Notes: a model not told the origin generated them from the letters alone. A stretch of 64,000 bases of DNA from DATJPR01 sp963843525 (GCA_963843525.1 CAWJKM010000004.1:310001-374000), one strand, 5' to 3'; shown: positions 26,019 to 34,222, counted from the stretch's first letter. Translations and numbers: made by a program.

Positions 26019-29000
26019 ATGACTATTACTGAACTTGCGATCAAACGACCGACACTGGTCGTCGTGTTTTTCTCGGCGCTGGGAGTGCTGGGACTGTACG
26101 GATACTTCCAGCTTGCATACGAACTGTTGCCGAAAATATCGCCGCCGATGATCACGGTGACCACTGCCTATCCCGGCGCGTTACCGACCGAGGTGGAGAA
26201 CAACGTGACAAAGCCCATCGAGGATGCGCTGTACGGACTTGACCGCATCTCTTCGGTCCGGTCCACGTCGTCCGAGGGCGTTTCCCTGGTCATTGTCGAA
26301 TTCGATCAATCTGCCAGCGTCGATTTCTCACTTCAGGATGCGCAGAGGAGGGTGAACCAGATTGTCGCGACGCTCCCGCAGGACGTGAAAGCGCCGGTGA
26401 TCTCCAAAATAGCCCTTGACGATGTCCCGGTCCTCCGGATGGGAGTCACCAGCACTATGCCTTCCAGGGACTTCTACCAATACCTGATCGATCACGTACA
26501 GCCCCGGCTCTCAAAGATCGCCGGCGTTGGCCAGGTGATCCTCGTGGGAGGGGATCAACGCGAGGTGAAGATCAACCTCGACGCGGAGCGGCTCCGATCG
26601 TACGGGCAATCCATCACGAAGGTGACGCAGGCAATCAAGAATGCCAATCTCGATTTCCCGACCGGCAATATCAAGGAAGATGAGACACAGTATGTCGTTC
26701 GCATCGCCGGCAAGTTTTCTTCCATCGACGAACTGCGGAATCTTGTCGTCGCCAGGTCGAAACAAGGGGGCGATATCAGGCTGCGGGATGTCGCCGACGT
26801 TGAAGACGGGACTGCGGACCTCGTGACGACGAGCAGGATTAACGGCAAGACCTCCGTCGGACTGCTGATTCAGAAACAGTCCGACGCGAATGCCGTGGAG
26901 GTGAGCAAGCTTGTCCGCGCGGAGCTGCAACGGATTGAATCCGACGGGAGGGACATTCAGCTTCACTTCGATATTGCTCAGGATGGTTCGCTCTTTACGG
27001 TCGACGCCGCCGACGCGGTGAAGCACGATTTGGTGCTCGCAGTCTTCCTCGTCGCGATTGTGATGTTCCTGTTCCTTCATAGCATCAGGAATTCCCTGAT
27101 CGTCATGGTCGCCATTCCGACCTCTCTGGTCTCCACCTTCCTGGTCATGTGGGTCCTCGGGTTCACCTTGAATTTGATGACGCTTCTTGCCCTCTCCCTG
27201 GTGATTGGGATACTCGTCGACGACTCGATAGTTGTCCTCGAGAATATCTATCACCACCTCGAGAAGGGGGAGGAGAGGCGATCGGCCGCGCTGCAGGGCA
27301 GGAATGAGATCGGCTTTGCCGCGCTTTCGATAACGCTGGTGGACGTGGTGGTGTTCGTCCCGCTTTCGGCAACATCCGGGCTGATCGGCAATATCATGAG
27401 AGAATTTGCCCTGGTCGTTGTCGCGTCAACGCTGATGAGCCTTCTTGTCTCCTTCACCGTCACCCCGGTCCTGGCTTCGCGTTTTTCCAAAGTCGAAAGG
27501 ATGACCAGGGGCACCCTGCTTGGCCGGTTCGCCGTCTGGTTTGAGGCGCAGTTCAAAAGGGTGACGCAGTACTACCTGTTGCTGCTGCGGTGGGCGCTGA
27601 CCAATCGCGGGAAGGTCGCCGGCCTCACGCTGGTGGCATTCGTTCTGGCCCTGGCATTGCCGCCGCTGGGATTCATCGGGAATGAGTTCATTACACAGGC
27701 TGACCGGGGAGAATTCACCGTGACGATAGAAAATTCTCCCGGATCCACCATCGAATACACCAACAGAATCACCCAGCAGGTGGAATCGCTGATCGCGGAT
27801 ATGCCGGAAGTGAACAAGGTCTTCACCAATGTCGGGGTTTCCAGTGAAGGCTTCCTGGGACAGACTTCGAATAACAGCGCCGAGTTGAACATCTCCCTCG
27901 TCCCGGCGGACAAACGAAGGAAGACCACCGATCAGGTCGGGGAAGAGATCAAACAGAAGGTTGCCCGGATACCCGGGGCAAAAGTCCGGGTGAATCCGAT
28001 CGGGATCTTCGGGACCGCCAATCAGACGCCGATCCAGATCGTTGTGGGGGGGACGGAGATGGGCGCAATTTCGCAGTCGGCGCAGGCGGTTTCCGATGTG
28101 CTTGCCGCAATTCCGGGAACCGCGGACATCCGGCTTTCCGCCGAATTGGGAAAACCGGAAACGCGCATTCAGATCGATCGACAGAAGCTGGCGGAACTTG
28201 GCCTGAACGTCAACGATGTGGGTTCAACTCTGCGCGTTGCGCTCAGCGGCGACGACGACTCGAAATACCGTGACGGCCCGAATGAGTACCCCATCCGCAT
28301 CCGGTTGGACAAATTCGACCGGTCGAATGTCGGGGATCTTTCCAAATTGACATTCATGAACAGCCGAAATGAGCTGATTGAGCTCCAACAGTTCGCGACG
28401 GTGTATCAATCCACCGGACCGACGAAACTCCAGCGTCAGGACCGGAACTCGGCGATCACGGTGTATTCCCAGGTGATTGGTCGACCCAGCGGGACGGTGA
28501 TCGCTGATTTCCGCAAGGCCATCCAGGGAAAGCTGGCGCCGGGGACGACATTGACGTATCTCGGCGATGAGAAGAACCGCGCGGAGGGATTCGGCAGCCT
28601 CGGCCTCGCCCTTGCCGCTGCCGTCCTGTTCGTCTATATGATCATGGTGGCGCTGTACGATTCGTATGTGTATCCACTTGTTGTGTTGTTTTCCATACCG
28701 GTCGCAATGGTTGGTGCCATGCTCGCACTGGCCCTCACCGGAAAGTCCCTGAACATCTTCTCAATTCTGGGGATCATTATGCTCGTCGGATTGGTGGCGA
28801 AAAACGCGATCCTCCTGGTCGACCGTGCGAATGAAATGCGCAAACAGGGATTGAATACGATGGAGGCGATTATTGATGCGGGCGAAAGCCGGATCCGGCC
28901 CATCGTAATGACGACTCTTGCAATGGTCATCGGTATGCTGCCCATAGCATTGTCGCTCAGCCCGGGTGCGGAATGGAAGAGCGGACTTGCGTGGGCGCTG

Positions 29001-29198
29001 GTGGGTGGGCTCTCAAGCTCAATGTTGCTGACCTTGATTCTCGTCCCGGTCGTCTACACCAAGATCGACGAATGGAGAGAATCCATTCCTGTCCTTTTTG
29101 CAAAGCCGTCGGCGATCTTCCGGCGTTTTGCGGGGCGCAGGGGCCTGTCCGATCCTGAACCTATCGGGGCATTGAATTACAGCGATTTGGGAAAGTGA
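26019..29198 (+). CDS. RND efflux permease (HAE1/AcrB family)
   Basis: 1059 residues, the normal size. The N-terminus MTITELAIKRPTLVVVFFSALGVLGLYGYFQ is typical of the first of 12 membrane helices, with two large periplasmic porter loops (TTAYPGALPTEVENNVTKPIEDAL; FSLQDAQRRVNQIVATLPQDVKAPVI). The proton-relay helix holds GILVDDSIVVLENI with paired Asp. The C-terminal half repeats the fold (SIPVAMVGAMLALALTGKSLNIFSILGIIMLVGLVAKNAILLVDRANE). Drug or solvent export driven by protons is the family role. It ends the TolC-adaptor-pump operon, 24 bases after the adaptor. Confidence 0.96.
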   Translation: MTITELAIKRPTLVVVFFSALGVLGLYGYFQLAYELLPKISPPMITVTTAYPGALPTEVENNVTKPIEDALYGLDRISSVRSTSSEGVSLVIVEFDQSASVDFSLQDAQRRVNQIVATLPQDVKAPVISKIALDDVPVLRMGVTSTMPSRDFYQYLIDHVQPRLSKIAGVGQVILVGGDQREVKINLDAERLRSYGQSITKVTQAIKNANLDFPTGNIKEDETQYVVRIAGKFSSIDELRNLVVARSKQGGDIRLRDVADVEDGTADLVTTSRINGKTSVGLLIQKQSDANAVEVSKLVRAELQRIESDGRDIQLHFDIAQDGSLFTVDAADAVKHDLVLAVFLVAIVMFLFLHSIRNSLIVMVAIPTSLVSTFLVMWVLGFTLNLMTLLALSLVIGILVDDSIVVLENIYHHLEKGEERRSAALQGRNEIGFAALSITLVDVVVFVPLSATSGLIGNIMREFALVVVASTLMSLLVSFTVTPVLASRFSKVERMTRGTLLGRFAVWFEAQFKRVTQYYLLLLRWALTNRGKVAGLTLVAFVLALALPPLGFIGNEFITQADRGEFTVTIENSPGSTIEYTNRITQQVESLIADMPEVNKVFTNVGVSSEGFLGQTSNNSAELNISLVPADKRRKTTDQVGEEIKQKVARIPGAKVRVNPIGIFGTANQTPIQIVVGGTEMGAISQSAQAVSDVLAAIPGTADIRLSAELGKPETRIQIDRQKLAELGLNVNDVGSTLRVALSGDDDSKYRDGPNEYPIRIRLDKFDRSNVGDLSKLTFMNSRNELIELQQFATVYQSTGPTKLQRQDRNSAITVYSQVIGRPSGTVIADFRKAIQGKLAPGTTLTYLGDEKNRAEGFGSLGLALAAAVLFVYMIMVALYDSYVYPLVVLFSIPVAMVGAMLALALTGKSLNIFSILGIIMLVGLVAKNAILLVDRANEMRKQGLNTMEAIIDAGESRIRPIVMTTLAMVIGMLPIALSLSPGAEWKSGLAWALVGGLSSSMLLTLILVPVVYTKIDEWRESIPVLFAKPSAIFRRFAGRRGLSDPEPIGALNYSDLGK

Positions 29199-29230
29199 GA
29201 ATGGAGGAGGGGGACAGGGTCGGAGTGCAA

Positions 29231-29286
29231 CAGGGCGCCGGGTTGGGCCGGTGCCCTGCAAAGAATCTCACCGGGAAAAAACCCGG
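29231..29286. terminator. Two hairpins between convergent transcription units
   Basis: Stem 1 is CAGGGCGCCGG (29231-29241) against CCGGTGCCCTG (29248-29258) with one G-T pair and a 6-base loop. Stem 2 is CCGGG (29271-29275) and CCCGG (29282-29286) around an A6 loop. Neither has a proper T-run, so termination is likely but not of the strict intrinsic type. They separate the RND operon from the convergent thioredoxin gene. Confidence 0.5.
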
Positions 29287-29310
29287 GGAGTGAAGGGCTT
29301 TCTCAGGATG

Positions 29311-29733
29311 TTACTTCTTCTTCGATCGGGGCTCTTTTCGAAACTTGCTCATCGCCTGCCTGTAGTCACCTTCAGGCTTCGCGCCCACGATCACTTCCTC
29401 GATGATGCCGCCGTTGACCGTGACCACCGTGGGAGTTGCCATGACGCCGAACGCTTTTGCCGTTTCACTATCCCTGGATACATCGACAGAGTGGATATTC
29501 GGTTCCTCCCTGCGCATCGCAGCGATCACGGGAGTCACTGACCGGCAGACGCCACAGGATGGAGAGAAAAAGTACACCATGGTCGGTTTTCCACTGGCAA
29601 CAGCGGTGGCAAGCGGGCCCCGGAGGGACCCGGGTGGGTGTCCGCGCTTCCGTTTGGAAACAAAGACCACCGCGAATTGTGCGATGAGGAAAAGGAGCAC
29701 GATCCCTGCAATGCTATATCCCACAATGCTCAT
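29311..29733 (-). CDS. Membrane-anchored thioredoxin-like protein
   Basis: 140 residues. One N-terminal membrane helix (IVGYSIAGIVLLFLIAQFAVVFV) is followed by a basic linker and a thioredoxin fold: MVYFFSPSCGVCRSVTPVI with the redox pair CGVC, VDVSRDSETAKAFGVMATPTVV with the cis-proline loop, and GAKPEGDYRQAM. The basic linker right after the helix suggests a cytoplasmic-facing redox domain by the positive-inside rule. The start overlaps the DUF6132 stop by 4 bases. It is the last gene of a minus-strand run led by an ECF sigma factor, where a disulfide reductase fits thiol stress or sulfur handling. Confidence 0.9.
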   Translation of the reverse strand: MSIVGYSIAGIVLLFLIAQFAVVFVSKRKRGHPPGSLRGPLATAVASGKPTMVYFFSPSCGVCRSVTPVIAAMRREEPNIHSVDVSRDSETAKAFGVMATPTVVTVNGGIIEEVIVGAKPEGDYRQAMSKFRKEPRSKKK

Positions 29734-29924
29734 CCGGCCTTCTCTTTCTTGTTAGCCCACCCAAGCAAGAGACCCATGCCGGCGCCGTACAACGTGCTCA
29801 CATACGGGTTCGAAGTGATGGGACAGGTGCCGGAAGCGCACCCGATGAAATAGTAATAGAGAAATCCTCCTCCAGCTCCGAGAAGAGGATACAGGTACCT
29901 GCGATTGTTCTTAAGCCAGTTCAT
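29730..29924 (-). CDS. DUF6132 family small membrane protein
   Basis: 64 residues. Two membrane helices (YLYPLLGAGGGFLYYYFIG and VSTLYGAGMGLLLGWA) flank the family motif GCASGTCPITSNPYVS, with two cysteines spaced CxxxxC near the membrane surface. The family recurs with rhodanese and thioredoxin genes in Bacteroidota, which points to sulfur or thiol transfer, though its activity is not known. It overlaps both neighbours (4 bases with thioredoxin, 14 with the DUF1858 gene). Confidence 0.85.
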   Translation of the reverse strand: MNWLKNNRRYLYPLLGAGGGFLYYYFIGCASGTCPITSNPYVSTLYGAGMGLLLGWANKKEKAG

Positions 29925-30132
29925 GATTGCCTGTCCCTTGAAGATCGTTCAGAAGTCGGATGAGTTCTTCGACAGCATTCTCGGACATCCCCTCCCCCGA
30001 AGCCAGCTCCTCAAGCGTCCCCCATGCAGGTTCACCACACACGAGACAGGGGAGACCATGCCTGATCAGCAGCGTTGTTGCGCCCGGTATACGCACGAGG
30101 TCTTCCACCGGGGTTGTGCGATCGACAGTCAT
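29911..30132 (-). CDS. DUF1858 domain protein
   Basis: 73 residues from the ATG at 30132, which overlaps the stop of the upstream gene as ATGA; the frame continues upstream but that part overlaps the previous gene. The DUF1858 signature is TPVEDLVRIPGATTLLIRHGLPCLVCGEPAWGTLEELA, with a CLVC pair. The family is often fused to or placed beside hybrid-cluster and redox proteins; the cysteines may bind a metal or form a redox disulfide. Helical C-terminus (NAVEELIRLLNDL). Confidence 0.85.
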   Translation of the reverse strand: MTVDRTTPVEDLVRIPGATTLLIRHGLPCLVCGEPAWGTLEELASGEGMSENAVEELIRLLNDLQGTGNHELA

Positions 30133-30383
30133 TGTCGCGCATCCCACTGTTCTTCTATCCAGCGTTCGAGCAACGACCGTGTTGCCTTGACCACGAGTTC
30201 GCTTGTGCATTCGTCCGCGAACTGTCTGCAAATCTCGTCCGCCATCGCCTCAGCGCTCCGCCGGTCGTGCGCTGTGCAGAGGACCTCCTTGGCGGTCCGG
30301 CAATAGCGTTCCACCAACTGGTCCTGAGCTGAAATCTCATGCGAAGAGCTGAGCTCCTCGTCCCGGGTCATGAAAGAAGGCAT
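30129..30383 (-). CDS. Hypothetical soluble helical protein (84 residues)
   Basis: The family is not recognised. The sequence is highly charged and probably all helical, with a region AKEVLCTAHDRRSAEAMADEICRQFADECTSELVVKATRSLLERWIEEQW containing three cysteines. The start may be the ATG at 30383 or the in-frame ATG at 30371; neither has a clear SD. It sits 12 bases after the DUF2892 gene and overlaps the DUF1858 gene by 4 bases, so it is translated as part of this operon. Confidence 0.7.
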   Translation of the reverse strand: MPSFMTRDEELSSSHEISAQDQLVERYCRTAKEVLCTAHDRRSAEAMADEICRQFADECTSELVVKATRSLLERWIEEQWDARQ

Positions 30384-30395
30384 GCACGTTGCAAC

Positions 30396-30605
30396 TTATT
30401 GTACTTTCTTGCCGAGGGTCGAGATCCCGAGCAGGGCATATGCGGGGCAAAAGGAGACGAGACTGGTTCCGACAAGCAGAAGTGCGACGATTCCGAGGAT
30501 CCAGGCGAGGGTGCCTGTGATACTGCCACTGATCAACAACGCAGCGATCACCACCGCGGCGATGACACGCACGGACCGGTCAATAACGCTCAAATTCTTC
30601 TTCAT
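30396..30605 (-). CDS. DUF2892 (YgaP-like) membrane protein
   Basis: 69 residues from the ATG at 30605, with GGAG 7 bases upstream; an ATG at 30617 lacks such a site. Two membrane helices (VIAAVVIAALLISG and LAWILGIVALLLVGTSLVSF) end in SFCPAYALLGISTL, the conserved Cys-Pro motif of DUF2892. The family is the membrane part of the rhodanese YgaP, so a link to sulfur transfer is likely. First gene after the sigma/anti-sigma pair, with a 75-base gap. Confidence 0.87.
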   Translation of the reverse strand: MKKNLSVIDRSVRVIAAVVIAALLISGSITGTLAWILGIVALLLVGTSLVSFCPAYALLGISTLGKKVQ

Positions 30606-30680
30606 TGCATGCTCCACAGGTATATAAATGGGTTTTGATCTCTGTGGGTACGATGCATCTCACCGGTTGCAGGGGTCAGA

Positions 30681-30956
30681 CTATTTCCGGGTTTTGCTCC
30701 TCGGGGGCTTTCCGTCACGGGACAGAGCCTCTGTCTTGAGCTGAACGATTTTCATGAGTCGCCGATGCACTGTGACAGGGACTTTCTGCGCGCGGGGATC
30801 CATCCGGTAGAGGCCGATGGTTTTCTTTAATGAGTCGAGGTACGCACTGCAATTCGGACACTCTTCGATGTGGCGCCTGATCTCAATGCATTCGGGAGAA
30901 TCGACCGACTGGTCGAGATTGTCGCAGATGAACTTGTAGGCTTCTTTGCACCGCAT
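30681..30956 (-). CDS. Zinc-finger anti-sigma factor (ZAS/RsrA-like)
   Basis: 91 residues. Cys near residue 3 and a Cys/Glu-rich helix lead to RRHIEECPNCSAYLDSL, the HxxxCxxC zinc motif of ZAS anti-sigma factors. There is no membrane helix, so it is cytoplasmic like RsrA, whose zinc is lost on thiol oxidation, freeing the sigma factor. A basic C-terminal tail follows. It starts 2 bases after the sigma stop codon, so the pair is cotranscribed. Whether it responds to oxidation is inference from the motif and from the redox genes downstream. Confidence 0.88.
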   Translation of the reverse strand: MRCKEAYKFICDNLDQSVDSPECIEIRRHIEECPNCSAYLDSLKKTIGLYRMDPRAQKVPVTVHRRLMKIVQLKTEALSRDGKPPRSKTRK

Positions 30957-30958
30957 CG

Positions 30959-31576
30959 TTATTGTCCTCCTTGTCCCGTCATGTAGGGGTTCAAATGATC
31001 GCGCAGGAAAGCGCGCGCCCTTCGAAGCCGGGATTTTGCCGCCTCGACGGATATGCTCAGGATCTCTGCTGTTTCTTCCGTGGACTTTCCCTCTACGTCG
31101 CGGAGCACGAATACCGCCCTGTATAGGTCGGGAAGTCTGAGTACGGCCTCGTCAAGGAGATCCCGGAGCTCCTTTTTCATGACCACTTCTACCGGCGTTT
31201 CATCCCATCTCGCCACCTGGCGAAGGAAACGACCTTCGTCATCCGTAGCCGGGTTGTCAAGATCCTGCAGAGAGTCTTCGAGCTCGTCCAGCTTCCGCTT
31301 TCGCCTCTTCATGAGGCAATTGTTGGTGACAACACTATATAACCACGTACTGAACTTCGATTTCCCATCAAACGTCCGGAGTTTGCGGAAGACGTTGATG
31401 AATGTATCCTGGAGAACCTCCTCGGCCTTTGAAGGATCACGGCAGAGTTTGAGGGAAAAGCGGTAGATCGTTTCCTCGTAACGCTTTACCAGCTCCGTGA
31501 AGGCGGCGTGATCGCCCCTTGCAGCGGACTGGATGAGCAAATCTTCTGGAAGAGCCGATACTTTTGTTTTTGTCAC
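30959..31576 (-). CDS. ECF RNA polymerase sigma factor (RpoE-like)
   Basis: 205 residues from a GTG at 31576-31574; no ATG lies in frame upstream. Region 2: AAFTELVKRYEETIYRFSLKLCRDPSKAEEVLQDTFINVFRKL and FSTWLYSVVTNNCLMKRRKR. Region 4: LLDEAVLRLPDLYRAVFVLRDVEGKSTEETAEILSISVEAAKSRLRRARAFLRDHL. An acidic linker joins them. It heads a minus-strand run of seven genes ending in thioredoxin and is probably autoregulated together with its anti-sigma partner. Confidence 0.95.
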   Translation of the reverse strand: MTKTKVSALPEDLLIQSAARGDHAAFTELVKRYEETIYRFSLKLCRDPSKAEEVLQDTFINVFRKLRTFDGKSKFSTWLYSVVTNNCLMKRRKRKLDELEDSLQDLDNPATDDEGRFLRQVARWDETPVEVVMKKELRDLLDEAVLRLPDLYRAVFVLRDVEGKSTEETAEILSISVEAAKSRLRRARAFLRDHLNPYMTGQGGQ

Positions 31577-31620
31577 AGATGAGATGCAGTCAATGATGTG
31601 AGTGAGTCAGAAGCTTGAAG

Positions 31621-31649
31621 AAAATAGGCATTCTGGAGCCGTTCTGCAA
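31621..31649 (-). promoter_or_regulatory. Sigma-70-like promoter for the ECF sigma operon
   Basis: Read on the minus strand: TTGCAG (31649-31644), 17 bases, TATTTT (31626-31621). The GTG start is 45 bases downstream. An additional self-recognised ECF promoter was not found by eye. Confidence 0.45.
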
Positions 31650-31673
31650 GGGAGGTATGGTTCCGGGACCACG

Positions 31674-31702
31674 TTGATGTTCTTCCAGAGGATCGCTATC
31701 TT
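31674..31702 (+). promoter_or_regulatory. Sigma-70-like promoter for the GvpL/F-like gene
   Basis: TTGATG (31674-31679), 17 bases, TATCTT (31697-31702), 24 bases before the ATG. It is back-to-back with the sigma-operon promoter, the two -35 boxes being 24 bases apart, so one regulator could act on both. Confidence 0.45.
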
Positions 31703-31725
31703 GCCATTGGTACAAAGAGGACCGG

Positions 31726-32982
31726 ATGAATGACCCTGGGAATCGAAACCGGGCCGCGGAAATTTTGGGACAGTTGTTTGCCGAGCTGACGCGCCGGAAC
31801 CGTTTAAAAGACCTTCTCGAACGGTCGTCGCCGGAAGGTCCATTGCAGGATTTCGTCCGCAAGCTCGCGGACGGCCTCGAATCGCTTGTCGCGACATCCG
31901 TTCCTCCTGTCCCCGTGCAACCGCCACCAACTCCTCCTGCTCCGGATGATCTGTTGGTTCACCTGGCGAGGGAGGTCTCCGCCGAGACCACGGTCCGCGA
32001 GGAGGTGAAGACCCCTCCTCCGCCTGTACAGAAATCGATTGAGCCGATTCGCGAGAAGCCCAGAATCCCTGCCAGGGAGCGGCCCGAAGTCTCCGGAACG
32101 CGAAAGGAACCTGAAGTGTCCCTTCGTCATCATGTCGTCGCCAAGCAACCGATCGAGATTCCCGGGGAGATGTCGTTCTACTGTCACGGCGTGAGCGGTA
32201 TCCCGACCGATGACAAGCCGGCCGCAAAGCCGTTCGCACTGGAAGAGAAGGGAATTGATGGACAGCGCCTCGCCTTTGGATGGGACTATGGTAGTCTTCG
32301 CTTCTACCTCAGCCTCATGCGGGACGAGAGCGTGGCCCTCGCGAAGGGAGGGGCGTTGCTGCTGCCGAAGCAGGAAGGGATCCGGCTCCGCGGGGTCCAC
32401 GAGGCGATCGTGAACGATCTCCGTCTTCACGGCGTTGTTCTGCCGTTTTCCTTCGGGACAGTCATTCGCGGCTGGGAGGAGACACAACAGAGACTCATCG
32501 TGAACATCCCGCGATTCCAGACCGCGCTGGAGAAGTTGAAGAAGACGAAGAAGTGGACGTTGACCGTATCGGCCCTGGACAATCGGTTCGCAGACTTGCA
32601 GCAGAATCCCACCCTCGAAAAAAGGAGGGAGCTCGACCGGCATCGTATCAGCTATTCGTCGGTGGCGGGGACAAAACGGATTGATCTCAGAGAACTGGAG
32701 CACGTCCTGAACAAACAGCGGCGGGTTGCAGAAGGGATTCATAAGGAGCTGAGCACGGTTGCCGATCGGACCGAAGTCCTCTCGATCGTCTCTCTCCAGA
32801 GCGGTTCATCGGATGAATGGAAACAGATTCTCCGGGCCTCCTATGAAGTGTCTCCGACCATGGTCAGCCGGTTCCATCGTATGGTGACAGACGTTCAATA
32901 CGAGCACCTCCTCCTCGAGCTGATGATTGCCCTCACAGGAGATGTGGAATCAGCTGCTCTTCTTGGAGGACATCCCGGATGA
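31726..32982 (+). CDS. GvpL/GvpF-like protein with proline-rich N-terminal extension
   Basis: 418 residues. Residues 1-60 are helical, 60-145 proline-rich and disordered-looking. From about 145 on the pattern is that of GvpL/GvpF: FYCHGVSGIP, EEKGIDGQRLAFGWDYGSLRFYLS, then VHEAIVNDLRLHGVVLPFSFGTVI and a helix-strand run (RFQTALEKLKKTKKWTLTVSALDN). In gas-vesicle clusters GvpF/L are accessory proteins that bind GvpA during shell assembly. No gvpA, gvpN or other gvp gene is in this window, so another role is possible. GAGG lies 6 bases before the ATG. Annotation rests on motif recall, not a search. Confidence 0.7.
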   Translation: MNDPGNRNRAAEILGQLFAELTRRNRLKDLLERSSPEGPLQDFVRKLADGLESLVATSVPPVPVQPPPTPPAPDDLLVHLAREVSAETTVREEVKTPPPPVQKSIEPIREKPRIPARERPEVSGTRKEPEVSLRHHVVAKQPIEIPGEMSFYCHGVSGIPTDDKPAAKPFALEEKGIDGQRLAFGWDYGSLRFYLSLMRDESVALAKGGALLLPKQEGIRLRGVHEAIVNDLRLHGVVLPFSFGTVIRGWEETQQRLIVNIPRFQTALEKLKKTKKWTLTVSALDNRFADLQQNPTLEKRRELDRHRISYSSVAGTKRIDLRELEHVLNKQRRVAEGIHKELSTVADRTEVLSIVSLQSGSSDEWKQILRASYEVSPTMVSRFHRMVTDVQYEHLLLELMIALTGDVESAALLGGHPG

Positions 32983-32985
32983 GGT

Positions 32986-33171
32986 TCAGGGGACTTCGGC
33001 TTCCACCTCTGCCACTTCCAGATCTTCGTCGATCGTTACATGGAGTTGGTTCGGTCGGCAACAGATTTGGCAGTCTTCTATCAGGTCCTGAACCGTGCCC
33101 TCGGTAGGGTCAACACTTATGGTGTTGACCTGAAGACAATAGGCGCACATGAATGTCGCTTCGAGTTCCAT
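32986..33171 (-). CDS. CPxCG-type cysteine-rich zinc-ribbon protein
   Basis: 61 residues. Two Cys pairs, FMCAYCLQ and DCQICCRPNQL, with the acidic tail (DEDLEVAEVEAEVP), match the small CPxCG family, whose usual first knuckle CPYCG is CAYCL here. It should bind one zinc ion; the function is unknown. It converges on the GvpL/F-like gene with 3 bases between. Confidence 0.85.
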   Translation of the reverse strand: MELEATFMCAYCLQVNTISVDPTEGTVQDLIEDCQICCRPNQLHVTIDEDLEVAEVEAEVP

Positions 33172-33248
33172 GCAAGATCCCTTTGTGCCTCCTCGCAGTG
33201 GATTGTACGAACTCTTCTTGTAGTGTTCAACTCTTTCCCGGGGCTCAC

Positions 33249-33277
33249 TTTTTTCGAAGCCGCGAAATTCTTATATT
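33249..33277 (+). promoter_or_regulatory. Possible promoter of the heme operon
   Basis: TATATT at 33272-33277 is a fair -10 box with an all-T hexamer 17 bases upstream (33249-33254) as a poor -35. It lies about 100 bases before the hemX-like start, in the only sizeable gap upstream of the operon. Confidence 0.3.
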
Positions 33278-33375
33278 TATAGACAGTGGATAGATTTCGC
33301 TCCGGCGATTTCACCGGGGACTTGCCTACAGTTTCCACAGGGGGCTCCAGTTGCCCATCCGTGTCTGAGAGTTCT

Positions 33376-34206
33376 ATGGAAATACGCACTGTAATAGACG
33401 TTCTTGGACTTGTGCTGCCGGTCTTCTACGCGGCAGTCGTCGTATTATACGGCATCTCCTTCTTCCGGCTGTCGCAGCTGGCAAACCGTCTCCAGGCACC
33501 GGTTCTTTTCAGTCTGCTGCTTCTCCACGTTCTGTATCTGGTTCTCCGGGTCGTTGCATTCGACCATCCGCCGATCACGAACGTCTTCGAAGTGATGACC
33601 CTTCTTGCCGCCACGATCACATTTGCCTACAAGTACATCGAGTGGCGGACCGGCACGCGAAGCACGGGCTTCTTTATTCTTCTCCTTGCACTGATATTCC
33701 AGACAGTGTCATCGCTGTTTATCAGGAATGTCGAGCAAATTCCCGAGTATCTGCATAGCCGGGTTCTTGGATTCCATGTAGCGTCGGCGCTGCTGGGGTA
33801 CGCTGCGATCTCCCTGTCGGCGGTTTACGGCCTTCTGTACCTGCTTCTTTACCATGAGATCAAGTCCACGCGGTTCGGACTGATTTACAACCGTCTGCCG
33901 AACCTGGAGATGCTGGAAATCATGAGTCACAAGGCGGAAGTGTTCGGATTTGCCAGCCTGACTGTTGCGATCGGTATTGGCGTACTCTGGCTGCCCCGGG
34001 TGTTTAAGGATTATTCATACCTTGACCCAAAGCTCATCGGAACGATGGGGATCTGGGCATTGTATGCGGTTGCCTTGCTGGCAAAGAGGAAGCTCGGGCT
34101 TCAGGGCAGAAAGATGATGGTCCTCTCCCTCATTGCGTTTGGTTGTGTGTTTCTCTCGATGACGGTTATCAACTTTTCCCTGAGCGGCTTCCACAGTTTC
34201 CATTGA
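33376..34206 (+). CDS. HemX/CcsA-like membrane protein (cytochrome c assembly family)
   Basis: 276 residues from the ATG at 33376; the frame opens at 33286 but the first ~30 residues are not hydrophobic or conserved. Eight hydrophobic helices are visible, with HVASALLGYAAISLSAVYGLLYLLLYHEIKS as the conserved CcsA/HemX core carrying a His, and further His in FDHPPITNVFEV. HemX lies before hemA in Gram-positive bacteria and lowers HemA amounts. The same position here favours that role over cytochrome c synthesis, though the latter remains possible. Confidence 0.85.
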   Translation: MEIRTVIDVLGLVLPVFYAAVVVLYGISFFRLSQLANRLQAPVLFSLLLLHVLYLVLRVVAFDHPPITNVFEVMTLLAATITFAYKYIEWRTGTRSTGFFILLLALIFQTVSSLFIRNVEQIPEYLHSRVLGFHVASALLGYAAISLSAVYGLLYLLLYHEIKSTRFGLIYNRLPNLEMLEIMSHKAEVFGFASLTVAIGIGVLWLPRVFKDYSYLDPKLIGTMGIWALYAVALLAKRKLGLQGRKMMVLSLIAFGCVFLSMTVINFSLSGFHSFH

Positions 34207-34222
34207 GAGGCCGGACTGGTTC

